From: Comamonadaceae bacterium
GTDB taxonomy: Bacteria; Pseudomonadota; Gammaproteobacteria; Burkholderiales; Burkholderiaceae_C
Direction of reading: 5' to 3'
Length of the DNA stretch: 53,403 nt
Assembly (NCBI GenBank): GCA_947371775.1
Contig: CANBQX010000001.1
Coordinates: forward strand, 1-53,403
Shown: positions 34,666 through 43,339 of the stretch, piece by piece
Numbering within the stretch: position 1 is the first letter of the stretch
Layout: each line of letters begins with the position of its first letter
Translations under genes and position numbers: made by a program
The notes under the pieces: model-generated
Database searches by the model: none
Told to the model about the DNA's origin: nothing
The model's input: only the letters and a program-made list of their open reading frames with translations

Positions 34666-36056
34666 CTGAAATCCCTCCGGATGAAAACGCTGATTTCCCG
34701 CCGCTCAAACTCAAACAGCGGGATGTTGGAGCTGTTCTGGGACGCCATCATTTGGCCTTTGATGGACCAATCTGCACCCACAGCGATTTGTGCGCCGACG
34801 ACCCAATCGATGAGCGTGTCTTTGCCATATTCAACGTTCTGCTGCCCGCGCGCGAAGCTCGCGCCATCGTCTCGCATGGACCAACCCAGTCCAAAAAAGA
34901 GGTCTGCACGCTGCGGGCCATTGGTTTGTCCGAATACGCGCAAGCCCTGGGTGACTTTGCCAGGATTGTAGGTTTCGAGGGGTGCCAGGGCCGTGTCTTT
35001 GGCGTATTGGTAGGACACGCGCACAAATTGTCGGTCGTTGCGCAGGTTTTTCCACACCACACTCGCGCCCAGCTGCACTTGCTCGGTCTCCTGTGCCCTG
35101 AAATCAGGGACTTCGTTTTTGGCGTAGCTGGTAGAAAGTGCGGGCAGCAGCTCTCCACTGAGGGTTGGCCGGTATTCCGCCAAGATTCCCCAGGACTGCT
35201 TGTTGTTGGTGGTTTTGGGATCCGTCATGGATTCGCCTTCTTGAGCAAACTGCACCAGATTGAGCCCGAGACGGATGCTCGAATCGGCTTGTTCCCACAC
35301 GGATCCACCTGAGAAACTCAGGCTCATGGCATTGAATGCCTGGGCACTTGCGTAGTAATTGCGGCGCTGAGCCTCGGCGCTGGCATACAAAATCTGACCC
35401 GGCTGGTACCGATAACTCCCTTGAAGCCCAGCATTCCATCCTTGAAAAGGGGCAGGCTGCAACACGGAGTTCCCGATTGGGGGCGAGGCCTCCATACCCA
35501 GGTCACGAAACATCGGGTAAGTGTTCAGCAGCGCAGATTGGTAGCCCTCGGTTGAACTAATGGCCGACGACACATTGGAATCGTGGCCTATTTGGTACTC
35601 CAGGTATCCGGAGAGGTATTGCTTTTGCTTGGTTTGGCTTGCGTCAATCTGCTGTATTTGCTGCTGGATATCGGTTTTCAAGGACTCCGACACATCGAGT
35701 TCCAGTGCGCGCTTGAATTCTGTCTTGGCGAGGTCGAAGGCACCCAAGGCGTACAAAGCGCGCGCCGATTGAATGCGTGCCCCCGCGTGGCTAGGGTTGA
35801 TCGAAAGCACACGGTCAAAGGCCACCAAGGCCTCCTGGTAGTGCTGACTCAATGATGCGGCATAGCCGTACAGAAAATCGAACTCCACATCATCGACTTG
35901 CTCTTCGACCAAGGGCTGGAGTTGCTCGAAGGCGGCCTGCGCCTGGTGGGCCTTGAGCAGCTCACGTGCCTGCGTCAAATCCGCCGCGCCCGCCATGTGA
36001 CAGTACACAAGGCCTGCCGCAGCCAACAGGGGGGGCAGCCGTGGGTTGCGGTCCAT
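34662..36056 (-). CDS. TPR protein with C-terminal outer-membrane barrel
   Basis: 464 residues from the ATG at 36056. A signal peptide (1-25, LLAAAGLVYCHMAGAAD) precedes three or so TPR-like repeats (about 27-140; ALVAFDRVLSINPSHAGARIQSARALYALGAF). The rest (150-464) alternates polar and aromatic residues like an outer-membrane beta-barrel, beginning GYLEYQIGHDSNVSSAI, a segment resembling the GxDSN starts of SLAM/DUF560-type barrels, and ending RREISVFIRRDFR. A longer open frame upstream to 36137 would overlap the DUF455 gene. The stop overlaps the FecR start by 4 bases, so the three genes form a tight operon. Confidence 0.82.
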   Translation of the reverse strand: MDRNPRLPPLLAAAGLVYCHMAGAADLTQARELLKAHQAQAAFEQLQPLVEEQVDDVEFDFLYGYAASLSQHYQEALVAFDRVLSINPSHAGARIQSARALYALGAFDLAKTEFKRALELDVSESLKTDIQQQIQQIDASQTKQKQYLSGYLEYQIGHDSNVSSAISSTEGYQSALLNTYPMFRDLGMEASPPIGNSVLQPAPFQGWNAGLQGSYRYQPGQILYASAEAQRRNYYASAQAFNAMSLSFSGGSVWEQADSSIRLGLNLVQFAQEGESMTDPKTTNNKQSWGILAEYRPTLSGELLPALSTSYAKNEVPDFRAQETEQVQLGASVVWKNLRNDRQFVRVSYQYAKDTALAPLETYNPGKVTQGLRVFGQTNGPQRADLFFGLGWSMRDDGASFARGQQNVEYGKDTLIDWVVGAQIAVGADWSIKGQMMASQNSSNIPLFEFERREISVFIRRDFR

Positions 36057-36117
36057 GAAGGGTCGCAGCGTGCGCAGGGCGATGAGGAGGGCAGCGGTCA
36101 CAGCAAATGGGTGGCGA

Positions 36118-36909
36118 TTACAGGGGCAAGCTTGCAATTTCTGCGGTGGTGAAGCCGGCCGCTTTTCGTGCGCTGATATTGAACGGAGGTTTCAGGGTGG
36201 GTGCATGGTAGCGCCGTGCGGCCTCGGGGTAGAAGGTGAGCGGGTCTACAGAGTCCCGTTTGCAAAGCCATTGGAACCAATGGTTGCCGATGGCCACGTG
36301 GCCCACTTCGTCGGCCAGGATGGTGTCAAGAATCGCCACGGCCGCCAGCGCCGCCGGTGTCGATACTTTGCGCAGCTTGGCCTGGATCAGCGGTGTGGCA
36401 TCCAAGCCCCGCGCTTCCAGGGTGCGCGGTACCAAGGCCATGCGCGCCAGCACATCGTCTTTGGTCGCTTCGCACATGGTCCACAGACCATCATGGGCCG
36501 TGAAGTCACCATAGGTGGTGCCCAAGGACTGCAGATGTTCTTGCAAGAGCCCAAAGTGCTTGGCCTCTTCCATTGCGACCCGAAGCCAATCGCGGTAATA
36601 AGTCTCGGGCATGCCCGCAAAGCGCCATACAGCGTCCAGCGCGAGGTTGATGGCATTGAACTCAATGTGGGCAATGGAGTGCGTCAACGCTGCGTGGCCT
36701 GCCGCGGTAAACGCAGAGCGGAGGGGCACCGAGCCGGGTTCCACCAAAAGGGGGTGCGCAGGGCGTCCGGGTGCAATGGGTGCGACAAAGGCGCGTTCGC
36801 AATCACAGGGCATGGCACTGCTTGACTGCCACAGTGCATGCACTGCAGCGGCTTTTTCCTGCGGATCGGTCAGCATAAATGCATCCTGTGCACAGTGTCG
36901 GAGTTCCAT
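36118..36909 (-). CDS. DUF455 ferritin-like domain protein
   Basis: 263 residues of the DUF455 family, a ferritin-like four-helix fold. Likely iron ligands are in helices carrying SIAHIEFNAINLALDAVWRF, VAMEEAKHFGLLQEHL and DTILADEVGHVAIGNHWF (Glu/ExxH patterns). RKAAGFTTAEIASL ends the protein. The reaction is unknown. I chose the ATG at 36909; an alternative ATG at 36957 would overlap the gamma-carbonic anhydrase start. The chosen ATG is inside one arm of a 22-bp palindrome, and a TAGAAT -10-like box just upstream (36922-36917) suggests a leaderless message. Confidence 0.86.
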   Translation of the reverse strand: MELRHCAQDAFMLTDPQEKAAAVHALWQSSSAMPCDCERAFVAPIAPGRPAHPLLVEPGSVPLRSAFTAAGHAALTHSIAHIEFNAINLALDAVWRFAGMPETYYRDWLRVAMEEAKHFGLLQEHLQSLGTTYGDFTAHDGLWTMCEATKDDVLARMALVPRTLEARGLDATPLIQAKLRKVSTPAALAAVAILDTILADEVGHVAIGNHWFQWLCKRDSVDPLTFYPEAARRYHAPTLKPPFNISARKAAGFTTAEIASLPL

Positions 36910-36928
36910 CCCTACAATTCTAGGGATG
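36907..36928. promoter_or_regulatory. 22-bp palindrome in the DUF455/gamma-CA divergent promoter
   Basis: Perfect 8-bp arms CATCCCTA and TAGGGATG surround CAATTC, whose AATT core is also symmetric. One arm contains the DUF455 start codon. -10-like hexamers sit inside on both strands (TACAAT 36913-36918; TAGAAT 36922-36917 on the minus strand). It is well placed as an operator for both genes; no regulator is identified. Confidence 0.55.
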
Positions 36929-36955
36929 CAACAAGGTATTTCATGAGGATGGGCC

Positions 36956-37480
36956 ATGGCAATTTACGAGTTAGAACAAGTTTCCCCTACCCTGGCCGAC
37001 TCGGCTTGGGTGGCTGACAGCGCCCAGGTCATGGGCCGGGTGGACCTGGCCGCGGACACCAGCATATGGTTCGGTGTGGTCATCCGTGGCGACACCGAGA
37101 GCATCTCCATTGGCGAAGGCAGCAACATCCAGGATGGCAGCGTTTTGCATGCCGACATCGGCCAGCCCTTGCGCGTGGGTAAGCACGTGACCGTGGGCCA
37201 CAAGGTGATGTTGCACGGCTGCACCATTGGTGATGAGTCGCTCATTGGCATTGGTGCCATCGTGCTCAACGGCGCAAAAATCGGCAAAAACTGTTTGGTG
37301 GGCGCTGGCTCGCTGGTGACCGAGGGCAAGGAGTTTCCCGATGGATCGATGATCATGGGCACCCCGGCCAAAGTGGTGCGCAGTTTGAGCCCTGAGCAAA
37401 TCCAGGGCTTGAAGCTGAGTGCCCAGCACTACATCGAAAACGCCAAGCGCTTCAAATCCGCGCTGCACAAGATCGCCTGA
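36956..37480 (+). CDS. Gamma-class carbonic anhydrase family protein
   Basis: A 174-residue left-handed beta-helix protein with hexapeptide repeats. The three zinc-ligand His are His65 (GSVLHAD), His82 and His87 (VTVGHKVMLHGC). VIRGDTESISIGEGSNIQDG is the usual entry. The C-terminal helix (LSPEQIQGLKLSAQHYIENAKRF) is typical. Members include YrdA/PaaY-like proteins and real gamma-CAs; activity is not proven by the ligands alone. It is divergent from the DUF455 gene across 46 bases. Confidence 0.92.
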   Translation: MAIYELEQVSPTLADSAWVADSAQVMGRVDLAADTSIWFGVVIRGDTESISIGEGSNIQDGSVLHADIGQPLRVGKHVTVGHKVMLHGCTIGDESLIGIGAIVLNGAKIGKNCLVGAGSLVTEGKEFPDGSMIMGTPAKVVRSLSPEQIQGLKLSAQHYIENAKRFKSALHKIA

Positions 37481-37560
37481 TCTGAGGATTTATTTATTTT
37501 GCGGCTTGCCCGCAACCACCCCCCGCCAAGGGCAAACACTTGGCATTTACGGAGTAGTGC

Positions 37561-38550
37561 GTGTCTGAATTGCACAAGTTTATTTTTGACGGTTTGCCGG
37601 TGCGCGGCATTCTGGTTCGTCTCACCGACACATGGACCGAGGTGTTGCGTCGCCGTGCCTCCAACAGCGAGCACGGTCCTTACACAAGCTCCGTGCGCAC
37701 TATGCTGGGTGAGATGGTGGCGGCTGGCGTGTTGATGCAGTCCAGCATCAAGTTTGATGGCGCTTTAGTGTTGCAAATCATGGGCGACGGGCCGGTCAAG
37801 CTGGCGGTGGTCGAAGTGCAGTCCAACCTGGAGCTGCGCGCTACCGCCTCGGTGACACAGGTGGTGCCGGAGGGCGCTACGCTGAGCCAGATGGTCAATG
37901 TCAACAACCAGGGGCGCTGTGCGATCACGCTGGATCCGCAAACCAAGTTCCCCGGGCAGCAACCCTACCAAGGTGTGGTGCCGCTGTTTGACGACCACGG
38001 CAAGCCTATCGACAAGCTCAACGCGGTGCTGGAGCACTACATGCTGCAAAGCGAACAACTCGACACCACCCTGGTGCTGGCTGCGGACGAGCATGTGGCC
38101 GCGGGCCTGTTGATTCAGCGCCTGCCGGTGCAGGGCGAAGGCAATTTGTCAGGCAGCCTGGTGAGCAAAGACAATGAAGACCAGATCGGTTTGAACGAGC
38201 ACTACAACCGCATTGCCATTTTGGCCAGCAGCCTGCAGCGCGAGGAGTTACTGACCTTGGACGCCGACACCGTGCTGCGCCGTTTGTTTTGGGAAGAAAC
38301 GGTCACGCGCTTTGAGCCACAGCAGGGAGATGCCGCACCGCGTTTTGCCTGCAGCTGCAGCCGCGAGCGGGTGGCACGCATGATTGTGGGCCTGGGGGCC
38401 GATGAGGCGCACAGCATCTTGCAAGAACGCCCCAATATCGAGGTCGCCTGCGAGTTTTGCGGCGTGCAATACCACTTTGACCCGGTGGACACTGCACGCT
38501 TGTTTGTGCCCAGTACGCAGCAACTCGACGGCGGCGCTACGGCCCACTGA
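37561..38550 (+). CDS. hslO: Redox-regulated chaperone Hsp33
   Basis: A 329-residue Hsp33. Under oxidative stress the C-terminal cysteines form disulfides, zinc is released and the protein becomes a holdase. The zinc ligands are Cys264 and Cys266 (CSC) and Cys297 and Cys300 (CEFC). The N-terminal HKFIFDGLPVRGILVRL and SSIKFDGALVLQIMGDGPVKL fit the family. Translation starts at the GTG at 37561, with GGAG at 37551-37554. Its stop directly abuts that of the convergent P-loop gene (TGA|TCA). Confidence 0.96.
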   Translation: MSELHKFIFDGLPVRGILVRLTDTWTEVLRRRASNSEHGPYTSSVRTMLGEMVAAGVLMQSSIKFDGALVLQIMGDGPVKLAVVEVQSNLELRATASVTQVVPEGATLSQMVNVNNQGRCAITLDPQTKFPGQQPYQGVVPLFDDHGKPIDKLNAVLEHYMLQSEQLDTTLVLAADEHVAAGLLIQRLPVQGEGNLSGSLVSKDNEDQIGLNEHYNRIAILASSLQREELLTLDADTVLRRLFWEETVTRFEPQQGDAAPRFACSCSRERVARMIVGLGADEAHSILQERPNIEVACEFCGVQYHFDPVDTARLFVPSTQQLDGGATAH

Positions 38551-39093
38551 TCAGGCGTTTTGGGGCGCTTTGCCTAGCAAAGCGCTGAACAGCTGGTGCT
38601 CACACTGTGCATCCGAGCATTTGTCGCACACCCATTGCCAGCGTGGCTGTCCCTCACCCAGGTCCCAGGAGCTGGGGCTTTCCCACTGTTCAATGGCAGC
38701 CAGAGCGCAGGCCAGGCGCTGATCGCCCCTCCCGTACACCACGCTGTAACGCAGACCATGGGCTTGCAACACCTCGCGCAAGCGGGCGTCCACTTGCTGC
38801 TGGATACCGCTATGGTCCTGTAGCAGATCCAAGCCCATCAACAGGGTGAGGTCACATTTCGCCTGCGCGGCGACTGCACCGGGCAAGAGCGACTTGTCCT
38901 GCAACGCGATGTCGTGTTGTACCGCCGCTACCAGTGCCGTGGCGTCAGCGATGGCATAGTCACACGCGGTGACCGCCCGTTCAGACGAGGTCAATACTTG
39001 GGCGCTATGCCCGCGCGTTTGCAGTGCCGCCTGCAGTGCTTGTGCCAGCCATGTTTTGCCAGTGCACGGGGCACCGAGCAGTGCAATTTTCAT
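38551..39093 (-). CDS. NadR-like P-loop ATPase/kinase with C-terminal Cys/His tail
   Basis: 180 residues. The P-loop is GAPCTGKT at residues 7-14, in MKIALLGAPCTGKTWLA, as in NadR-kinase/AAA_28 proteins. YAIADATALVAAVQHDIAL and CDLTLLMGLDLLQD follow, with a DVD-like region replaced by GLD. The C-terminal end carries Cys156, Cys159, Cys164 and His166 (CDKCSDAQCEH), a likely small metal knuckle that I do not recall in NadR kinases. Function is unknown. The ATG at 39093 is chosen; an upstream start at 39123 adds ten residues. It lies 45 bases upstream of the ftsB stop-proximal region on the same strand. Confidence 0.8.
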   Translation of the reverse strand: MKIALLGAPCTGKTWLAQALQAALQTRGHSAQVLTSSERAVTACDYAIADATALVAAVQHDIALQDKSLLPGAVAAQAKCDLTLLMGLDLLQDHSGIQQQVDARLREVLQAHGLRYSVVYGRGDQRLACALAAIEQWESPSSWDLGEGQPRWQWVCDKCSDAQCEHQLFSALLGKAPQNA

Positions 39094-39138
39094 GTGACAG
39101 TGCGCAGGCCGCGCGGCGGGCAAGCTTGCCGCAAGGGC

Positions 39139-39414
39139 TTATTTGCTGACTTGTACAAAAATCTCATTGGGCTTGACCATGCCCAATTCGGAGCGGGCCT
39201 TTTCTTCCACCATCTCCAAGCCTTCGCGCAAATCACGGATTTCAGCCTCGAGGCGGGCGTTGACCTGCGCGGCTTCGGCGTTATTGCGCTGTTGGGCCGC
39301 CAGCTCGCTGCCCAGACGGGCTACGTTGGGAAGGCTGCCGCGGCCAAACCACAGCTGGCCCTGCAAGACCAGCAGCAGCAAGAGCAGGGCAGCAGGAAGC
39401 AGTCGACGACCCAT
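39139..39414 (-). CDS. ftsB: Cell-division protein FtsB
   Basis: A 91-residue bitopic protein of the FtsQLB divisome complex. The N-terminal TM helix (RLLPAALLLLLLVLQGQLWF, residues 4-23) is followed by a periplasmic coiled coil (SELAAQQRNNAEAAQVNARLEAEI) and the conserved tail ARSELGMVKPNEIFVQV. It starts 8 bases after the enolase stop on the minus strand, the usual eno-ftsB arrangement in proteobacteria. Confidence 0.94.
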   Translation of the reverse strand: MGRRLLPAALLLLLLVLQGQLWFGRGSLPNVARLGSELAAQQRNNAEAAQVNARLEAEIRDLREGLEMVEEKARSELGMVKPNEIFVQVSK

Positions 39415-39422
39415 CACGGTGG

Positions 39423-40706
39423 TTAACGCAGGTTGTAAAACGCCGCGCGTCCGGGGTACACCGCCACTTCGCCCAAGTCTTCTTCGATGCGCAGCAACTG
39501 GTTGTACTTGGCCATGCGGTCCGAGCGGCTCAGGGAGCCGGTTTTGATTTGTCCGGCATTGGTGCCTACCGCGATGTCTGCAATGGTGGTGTCTTCGGTC
39601 TCGCCAGAGCGGTGGCTCACCACGGCGGTGTAACCCGCGCGCTTGGCCATCTCGATGGCGGCAAAGGTTTCGGTCAAGGTGCCGATCTGGTTGATTTTGA
39701 TCAGGATCGAATTGGCAATGCCCTTGTCGATGCCTTCTTTCAAAATCTTGGTATTGGTGACAAACAGGTCGTCTCCGACGATTTGCACGGTTTTGCCCAG
39801 GCGGTCGGTCAGAATTTTCCAGCCATCCCAGTCGCCTTCTGCCATGCCGTCTTCGATGCTGATGATGGGGTATTTGTCCACCCAGGCCGCGAGCATGTCG
39901 GTCCACTCTTGCGCGCTCAGGCTCAGGCCTTCACCGGCCAACTCGTACTTGCCGTCTTTGTAAAACTCCGAAGCAGCGCAGTCCAGGCCCAAAGCGATTT
40001 GCTCGCCCGCGACAAAACCGGCTTTGTCGATGGCTTCCAGAATCATTTGAATCGCCGCTTCATGGTTGGGCACGTTGGGCGCAAAACCCCCTTCGTCGCC
40101 CACCGCAGTGCTGATGCCTTTGTCATGCAAAATTTTCTTCAGGGCATGAAAGACTTCGGCGCCGTAGCGCAGCGCTTCGCGAAAACTCGGCGCGCCCACC
40201 GGGATGATCATCAGCTCTTGCAAATCGAGGTTGTTGTTGGCGTGTTCGCCGCCGTTGATGACGTTCATCATGGGCACCGGCATTTGCACCGCGCCCATTC
40301 CACCGAAATAGCGGTACAGGGGCAGACCCGCTTCTTCGGCGGCTGCGCGGGCCACGGCCATGGACACCGCGAGCATGGCGTTGGCGCCCAGGCGGCTCTT
40401 GTTGTCGGTGCCGTCCAAATCAATCAGGGTCTTGTCCAAAAAGGCTTGTTCAGAAGCGTCGAGCCCCAGCACCGCTTCCGAGATCTCTGTGTTGATGTGG
40501 TCGACGGCTTTGCGTACGCCTTTGCCGAGGTAACGCATATGGTCGCCGTCGCGCAGTTCAATCGCCTCGCGTGAACCGGTGGAAGCGCCCGAAGGCACGG
40601 CCGCACGGCCCATGGTTCCGCTTTCCAGCAACACATCGCATTCGACGGTGGGATTGCCCCGGCTGTCCAATATCTCACGTCCCACTATGTCCACAATTGC
40701 GCTCAT
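39423..40706 (-). CDS. eno: Enolase
   Basis: A 427-residue glycolytic enzyme interconverting 2-phosphoglycerate and phosphoenolpyruvate, also part of the RNA degradosome in some bacteria. Family blocks: EILDSRGNPTVECDVLL, GRAAVPSGASTGSREA, VGDEGGFAPN (acid catalyst Glu), SIEDGMAEGDWDGW and ILIKINQIGTLTET (catalytic Lys), then SHRSGETEDTTIADIAVG. It lies 71 bases after kdsA and 8 bases before ftsB. Confidence 0.98.
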   Translation of the reverse strand: MSAIVDIVGREILDSRGNPTVECDVLLESGTMGRAAVPSGASTGSREAIELRDGDHMRYLGKGVRKAVDHINTEISEAVLGLDASEQAFLDKTLIDLDGTDNKSRLGANAMLAVSMAVARAAAEEAGLPLYRYFGGMGAVQMPVPMMNVINGGEHANNNLDLQELMIIPVGAPSFREALRYGAEVFHALKKILHDKGISTAVGDEGGFAPNVPNHEAAIQMILEAIDKAGFVAGEQIALGLDCAASEFYKDGKYELAGEGLSLSAQEWTDMLAAWVDKYPIISIEDGMAEGDWDGWKILTDRLGKTVQIVGDDLFVTNTKILKEGIDKGIANSILIKINQIGTLTETFAAIEMAKRAGYTAVVSHRSGETEDTTIADIAVGTNAGQIKTGSLSRSDRMAKYNQLLRIEEDLGEVAVYPGRAAFYNLR

Positions 40707-40777
40707 CGCTGGTCTTTCAAAAGGTTAATGTCAAAAATCGGGTGTCGCCCAAAGCTGGGTGCGCTGTTGTACGTCGA

Positions 40778-41632
40778 TTACTGGAAGTTATTTTCCAGAA
40801 ATGAGTTCTTTTTGGTTACGTAATCCAGTTCCACCAAAGTCTCCAACAGGGCGCGCATGTGCTTGAGCGGTACGGCATTGGGCCCATCGCTGAGTGCCTT
40901 GGATGGGTCAGGGTGGGTTTCCATGAACAGGCCTGCGACGCCCACGGCCACTGCCGCGCGCGCCAGCACAGGCACCATCTCGCGTTGCCCGCCACTGCTG
41001 GTGCCCTGGCCACCGGGCAATTGCACCGAATGGGTGGCGTCAAATACGACGGGCGCACCCGTCTCGCGCATGATGGCCAGGCTGCGCATGTCGCTCACCA
41101 GGTTGTTGTAGCCAAAGCTGGCACCGCGCTCGCAGGCCATGAAGTTGTCGGTTTCGAGCCCGACTTCGCCCGCAGCAGCGCGCGCCTTGTCGATCACGTT
41201 TTTCATGTCGCCAGGTGCTAAAAACTGGCCTTTTTTGATGTTGACCGGCTTGCCTGATTGCGCCACGGCGCGAATGAAGTCGGTCTGGCGGCACAAAAAA
41301 GCAGGGGTTTGCAGCACATCCACCACCGCACTGACCTGGGTGATTTGGTCTTCGGAATGGATATCGGTCAGGATCGGTACGCCCAGCTCGCGCTTGACCT
41401 TGGCCAGAATGTCCAGGCCCTTGTCAATGCCGGGGCCGCGAAACGTGTTTCCGCTGGAGCGGTTGGCCTTGTCAAAGCTGCTTTTGAAAATGAAGGGAAT
41501 GCCCAGGCTGCTGGTGATTTCTTTGAGCGTGCCCGCCGTGTCCATTTGCAATTGTTCGGACTCGATGACACAAGGCCCTGCAATCAAAAAAATACGGTGC
41601 GCGAGCCCGACGTCAAAACCACAGAGCTTCAT
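40778..41632 (-). CDS. kdsA: 3-deoxy-8-phosphooctulonate synthase
   Basis: 284 residues. It condenses PEP with arabinose 5-phosphate to KDO 8-phosphate for lipopolysaccharide core. Family blocks: FLIAGPCVIESEQL, IFKSSFDKANRSSGNTFRGPGIDKGLDIL, LTDIHSEDQI, LQTPAFLCRQTDF and FDATHSVQLPGGQGTSSGGQR. The N-terminal CGFDVGLAHR has no metal-Cys motif upstream. The start overlaps the pyrG stop by 4 bases, so the two are translationally coupled. Confidence 0.96.
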   Translation of the reverse strand: MKLCGFDVGLAHRIFLIAGPCVIESEQLQMDTAGTLKEITSSLGIPFIFKSSFDKANRSSGNTFRGPGIDKGLDILAKVKRELGVPILTDIHSEDQITQVSAVVDVLQTPAFLCRQTDFIRAVAQSGKPVNIKKGQFLAPGDMKNVIDKARAAAGEVGLETDNFMACERGASFGYNNLVSDMRSLAIMRETGAPVVFDATHSVQLPGGQGTSSGGQREMVPVLARAAVAVGVAGLFMETHPDPSKALSDGPNAVPLKHMRALLETLVELDYVTKKNSFLENNFQ

Positions 41633-43296
41633 GCCGCCACTTTCAAGGTTTTGCCGCCCAACTGGTGGTCTAGCGCGGCGCGGATAAAGGCATTGAACAG
41701 TGGATGCCCATCCCAGGGGGTGGACTTGAACTCCGGATGGAACTGCACGCCCACATACCAGGGATGTACCGCTTGGGGCAGCTCCACCATCTCGGTCAAT
41801 TGTTCGCGCTGGGTCAGCGCAGAAATCACCAGGCCGGCGCTGCGCAGCTGGTCCAGGTAATGCACATTGGCTTCGTAGCGGTGGCGGTGGCGCTCGGTGA
41901 CTACATCGCCGTAAATACTGTGGGCGATGGTGTTCTTGGCCACGTCCGAGCTTTGTGCGCCCAGGCGCATGGTGCCGCCCAGATCGGAGTTCTTGTCGCG
42001 GGTGTTGATGGTGCCGTCGCTGTCTTTCCACTCGGTGATCAGCGCAATCACGGGGTTGGGGCTCTCAGGCTCGAACTCGGTGCTGTTGGCGTCCGTCAGG
42101 CCAGCCACATGGCGCGCAAATTCGATGGTCGCGACCTGCATGCCCAGGCAAATGCCCAGGTAGGGCACCATGTTTTCGCGGGCAAAACGTGCCGCCGTGA
42201 TTTTTCCCTCGATGCCGCGCTTGCCAAAACCACCGGGCACCAGCACCGCATCAAATTTGGCGAGCTGTTGCACCGATTCGGCTGTGATGGTTTCCGAGTC
42301 GATGTAGCTGATTTTGACCTTGACATGATTTTTCATGCCTGCATGGCGCAGTGCTTCGTTGAGCGACTTGTAGCTGTCAGACAAATCCACGTACTTGCCG
42401 ACCATGGCGATCGTGACTTCGCCTTCGGGGTGCTCGGTTTCGTACACCAGATCGTCCCAGCGTTGCAGCTTGGCGGGTGGCGTGTTCAGGCGCAATTTGT
42501 CGCAAATCAGGCCGTCCAGCCCTTGCTCGTGCAGCATGCGGGGCACTTTGTAAATCGTGTCCACGTCCCACATGGAGATCACGCCCCACACCGGAACGTT
42601 CGAAAAGAGCGAGATTTTCTGACGCTCTTCGTCGGGAATCGGCCGGTCGGCGCGGCAAATCAAGGCGTCGGCCTGGATGCCGATTTCACGCAATTGCTTG
42701 GCTGTGTGCTGGGTGGGCTTGGTTTTGAGTTCACCGGCCGCGGCAATCCAGGGCACATAGCTCAGGTGCACAAAGGCCGTGTTGTTAGGGCCGAGCTGCA
42801 GGCTCATCTGACGGACTGCTTCGAGGAAAGGCAGGGACTCAATATCGCCCACCGTGCCGCCGATTTCCACAATGGCGACGTCGACCGCATCCGGCTCGCC
42901 CATGCGGGCACCGCGCTTGACGAATTCCTGGATTTCGTTGGTGACGTGGGGAATGACCTGCACGGTCTTGCCCAAATAGTCACCCCGGCGCTCTTTGTCG
43001 AGCACGCTTTTGTAAATTTGACCGGTGGTGAAATTGTTGGCCTTGCGCATGCGGGTTTCCACAAAGCGCTCATAGTGGCCCAGATCCAGGTCGGTTTCTG
43101 CACCGTCGTCGGTGACAAACACCTCGCCATGCTGCAGGGGCGACATCGTGCCCGGGTCGACGTTGAGGTAAGGATCGAGCTTGATCAGGGTGACTGTCAG
43201 GCCCCGCGATTCCAGGAGCGCGGCGAGGGAGGCGGATGCAATTCCCTTCCCCAGGGAAGAGACCACGCCACCGGTGACGAAGACAAATTTGGTCAT
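41629..43296 (-). CDS. pyrG: CTP synthase
   Basis: 555 residues. It aminates UTP to CTP. The synthetase half begins with FVFVTGGVVSSLGKGIASASLAALL (ATP loop), followed by LDPYLNVDPGTMSPLQHGEVFVTDDGAETDLDLGHYERF. The glutaminase half has LGICLGMQVATIEFARHV with the nucleophilic Cys and VQFHPEFKS with the catalytic His. A perfect TATAAT lies on the minus strand at 43345-43340 and a stable GC hairpin lies in the leader just before the start. Confidence 0.98.
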   Translation of the reverse strand: MTKFVFVTGGVVSSLGKGIASASLAALLESRGLTVTLIKLDPYLNVDPGTMSPLQHGEVFVTDDGAETDLDLGHYERFVETRMRKANNFTTGQIYKSVLDKERRGDYLGKTVQVIPHVTNEIQEFVKRGARMGEPDAVDVAIVEIGGTVGDIESLPFLEAVRQMSLQLGPNNTAFVHLSYVPWIAAAGELKTKPTQHTAKQLREIGIQADALICRADRPIPDEERQKISLFSNVPVWGVISMWDVDTIYKVPRMLHEQGLDGLICDKLRLNTPPAKLQRWDDLVYETEHPEGEVTIAMVGKYVDLSDSYKSLNEALRHAGMKNHVKVKISYIDSETITAESVQQLAKFDAVLVPGGFGKRGIEGKITAARFARENMVPYLGICLGMQVATIEFARHVAGLTDANSTEFEPESPNPVIALITEWKDSDGTINTRDKNSDLGGTMRLGAQSSDVAKNTIAHSIYGDVVTERHRHRYEANVHYLDQLRSAGLVISALTQREQLTEMVELPQAVHPWYVGVQFHPEFKSTPWDGHPLFNAFIRAALDHQLGGKTLKVAA

Positions 43297-43305
43297 GTCA
43301 GTGTG

Positions 43306-43321
43306 CGGACCCCAGGGTCCG
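43306..43321 (-). promoter_or_regulatory. Leader hairpin of pyrG
   Basis: Seven complementary bases each side (CGGACCC and GGGTCCG) around two central bases; as RNA it folds as a 6-bp GC stem with a 4-base loop. It ends 9 bases before the pyrG ATG, where a ribosome-binding site would be. A regulatory role is inferred. Confidence 0.45.
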
Positions 43322-43339
43322 GTAAGCTGGTAATGCGAG

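Noticed and set aside
32932..36056. Reading the FecR gene as part of a Fec-type iron-citrate uptake system
   Set aside because: No FecI sigma factor, TonB-dependent receptor or ABC importer is present, and the FecR protein has an export signal rather than a cytoplasmic sigma-binding end.
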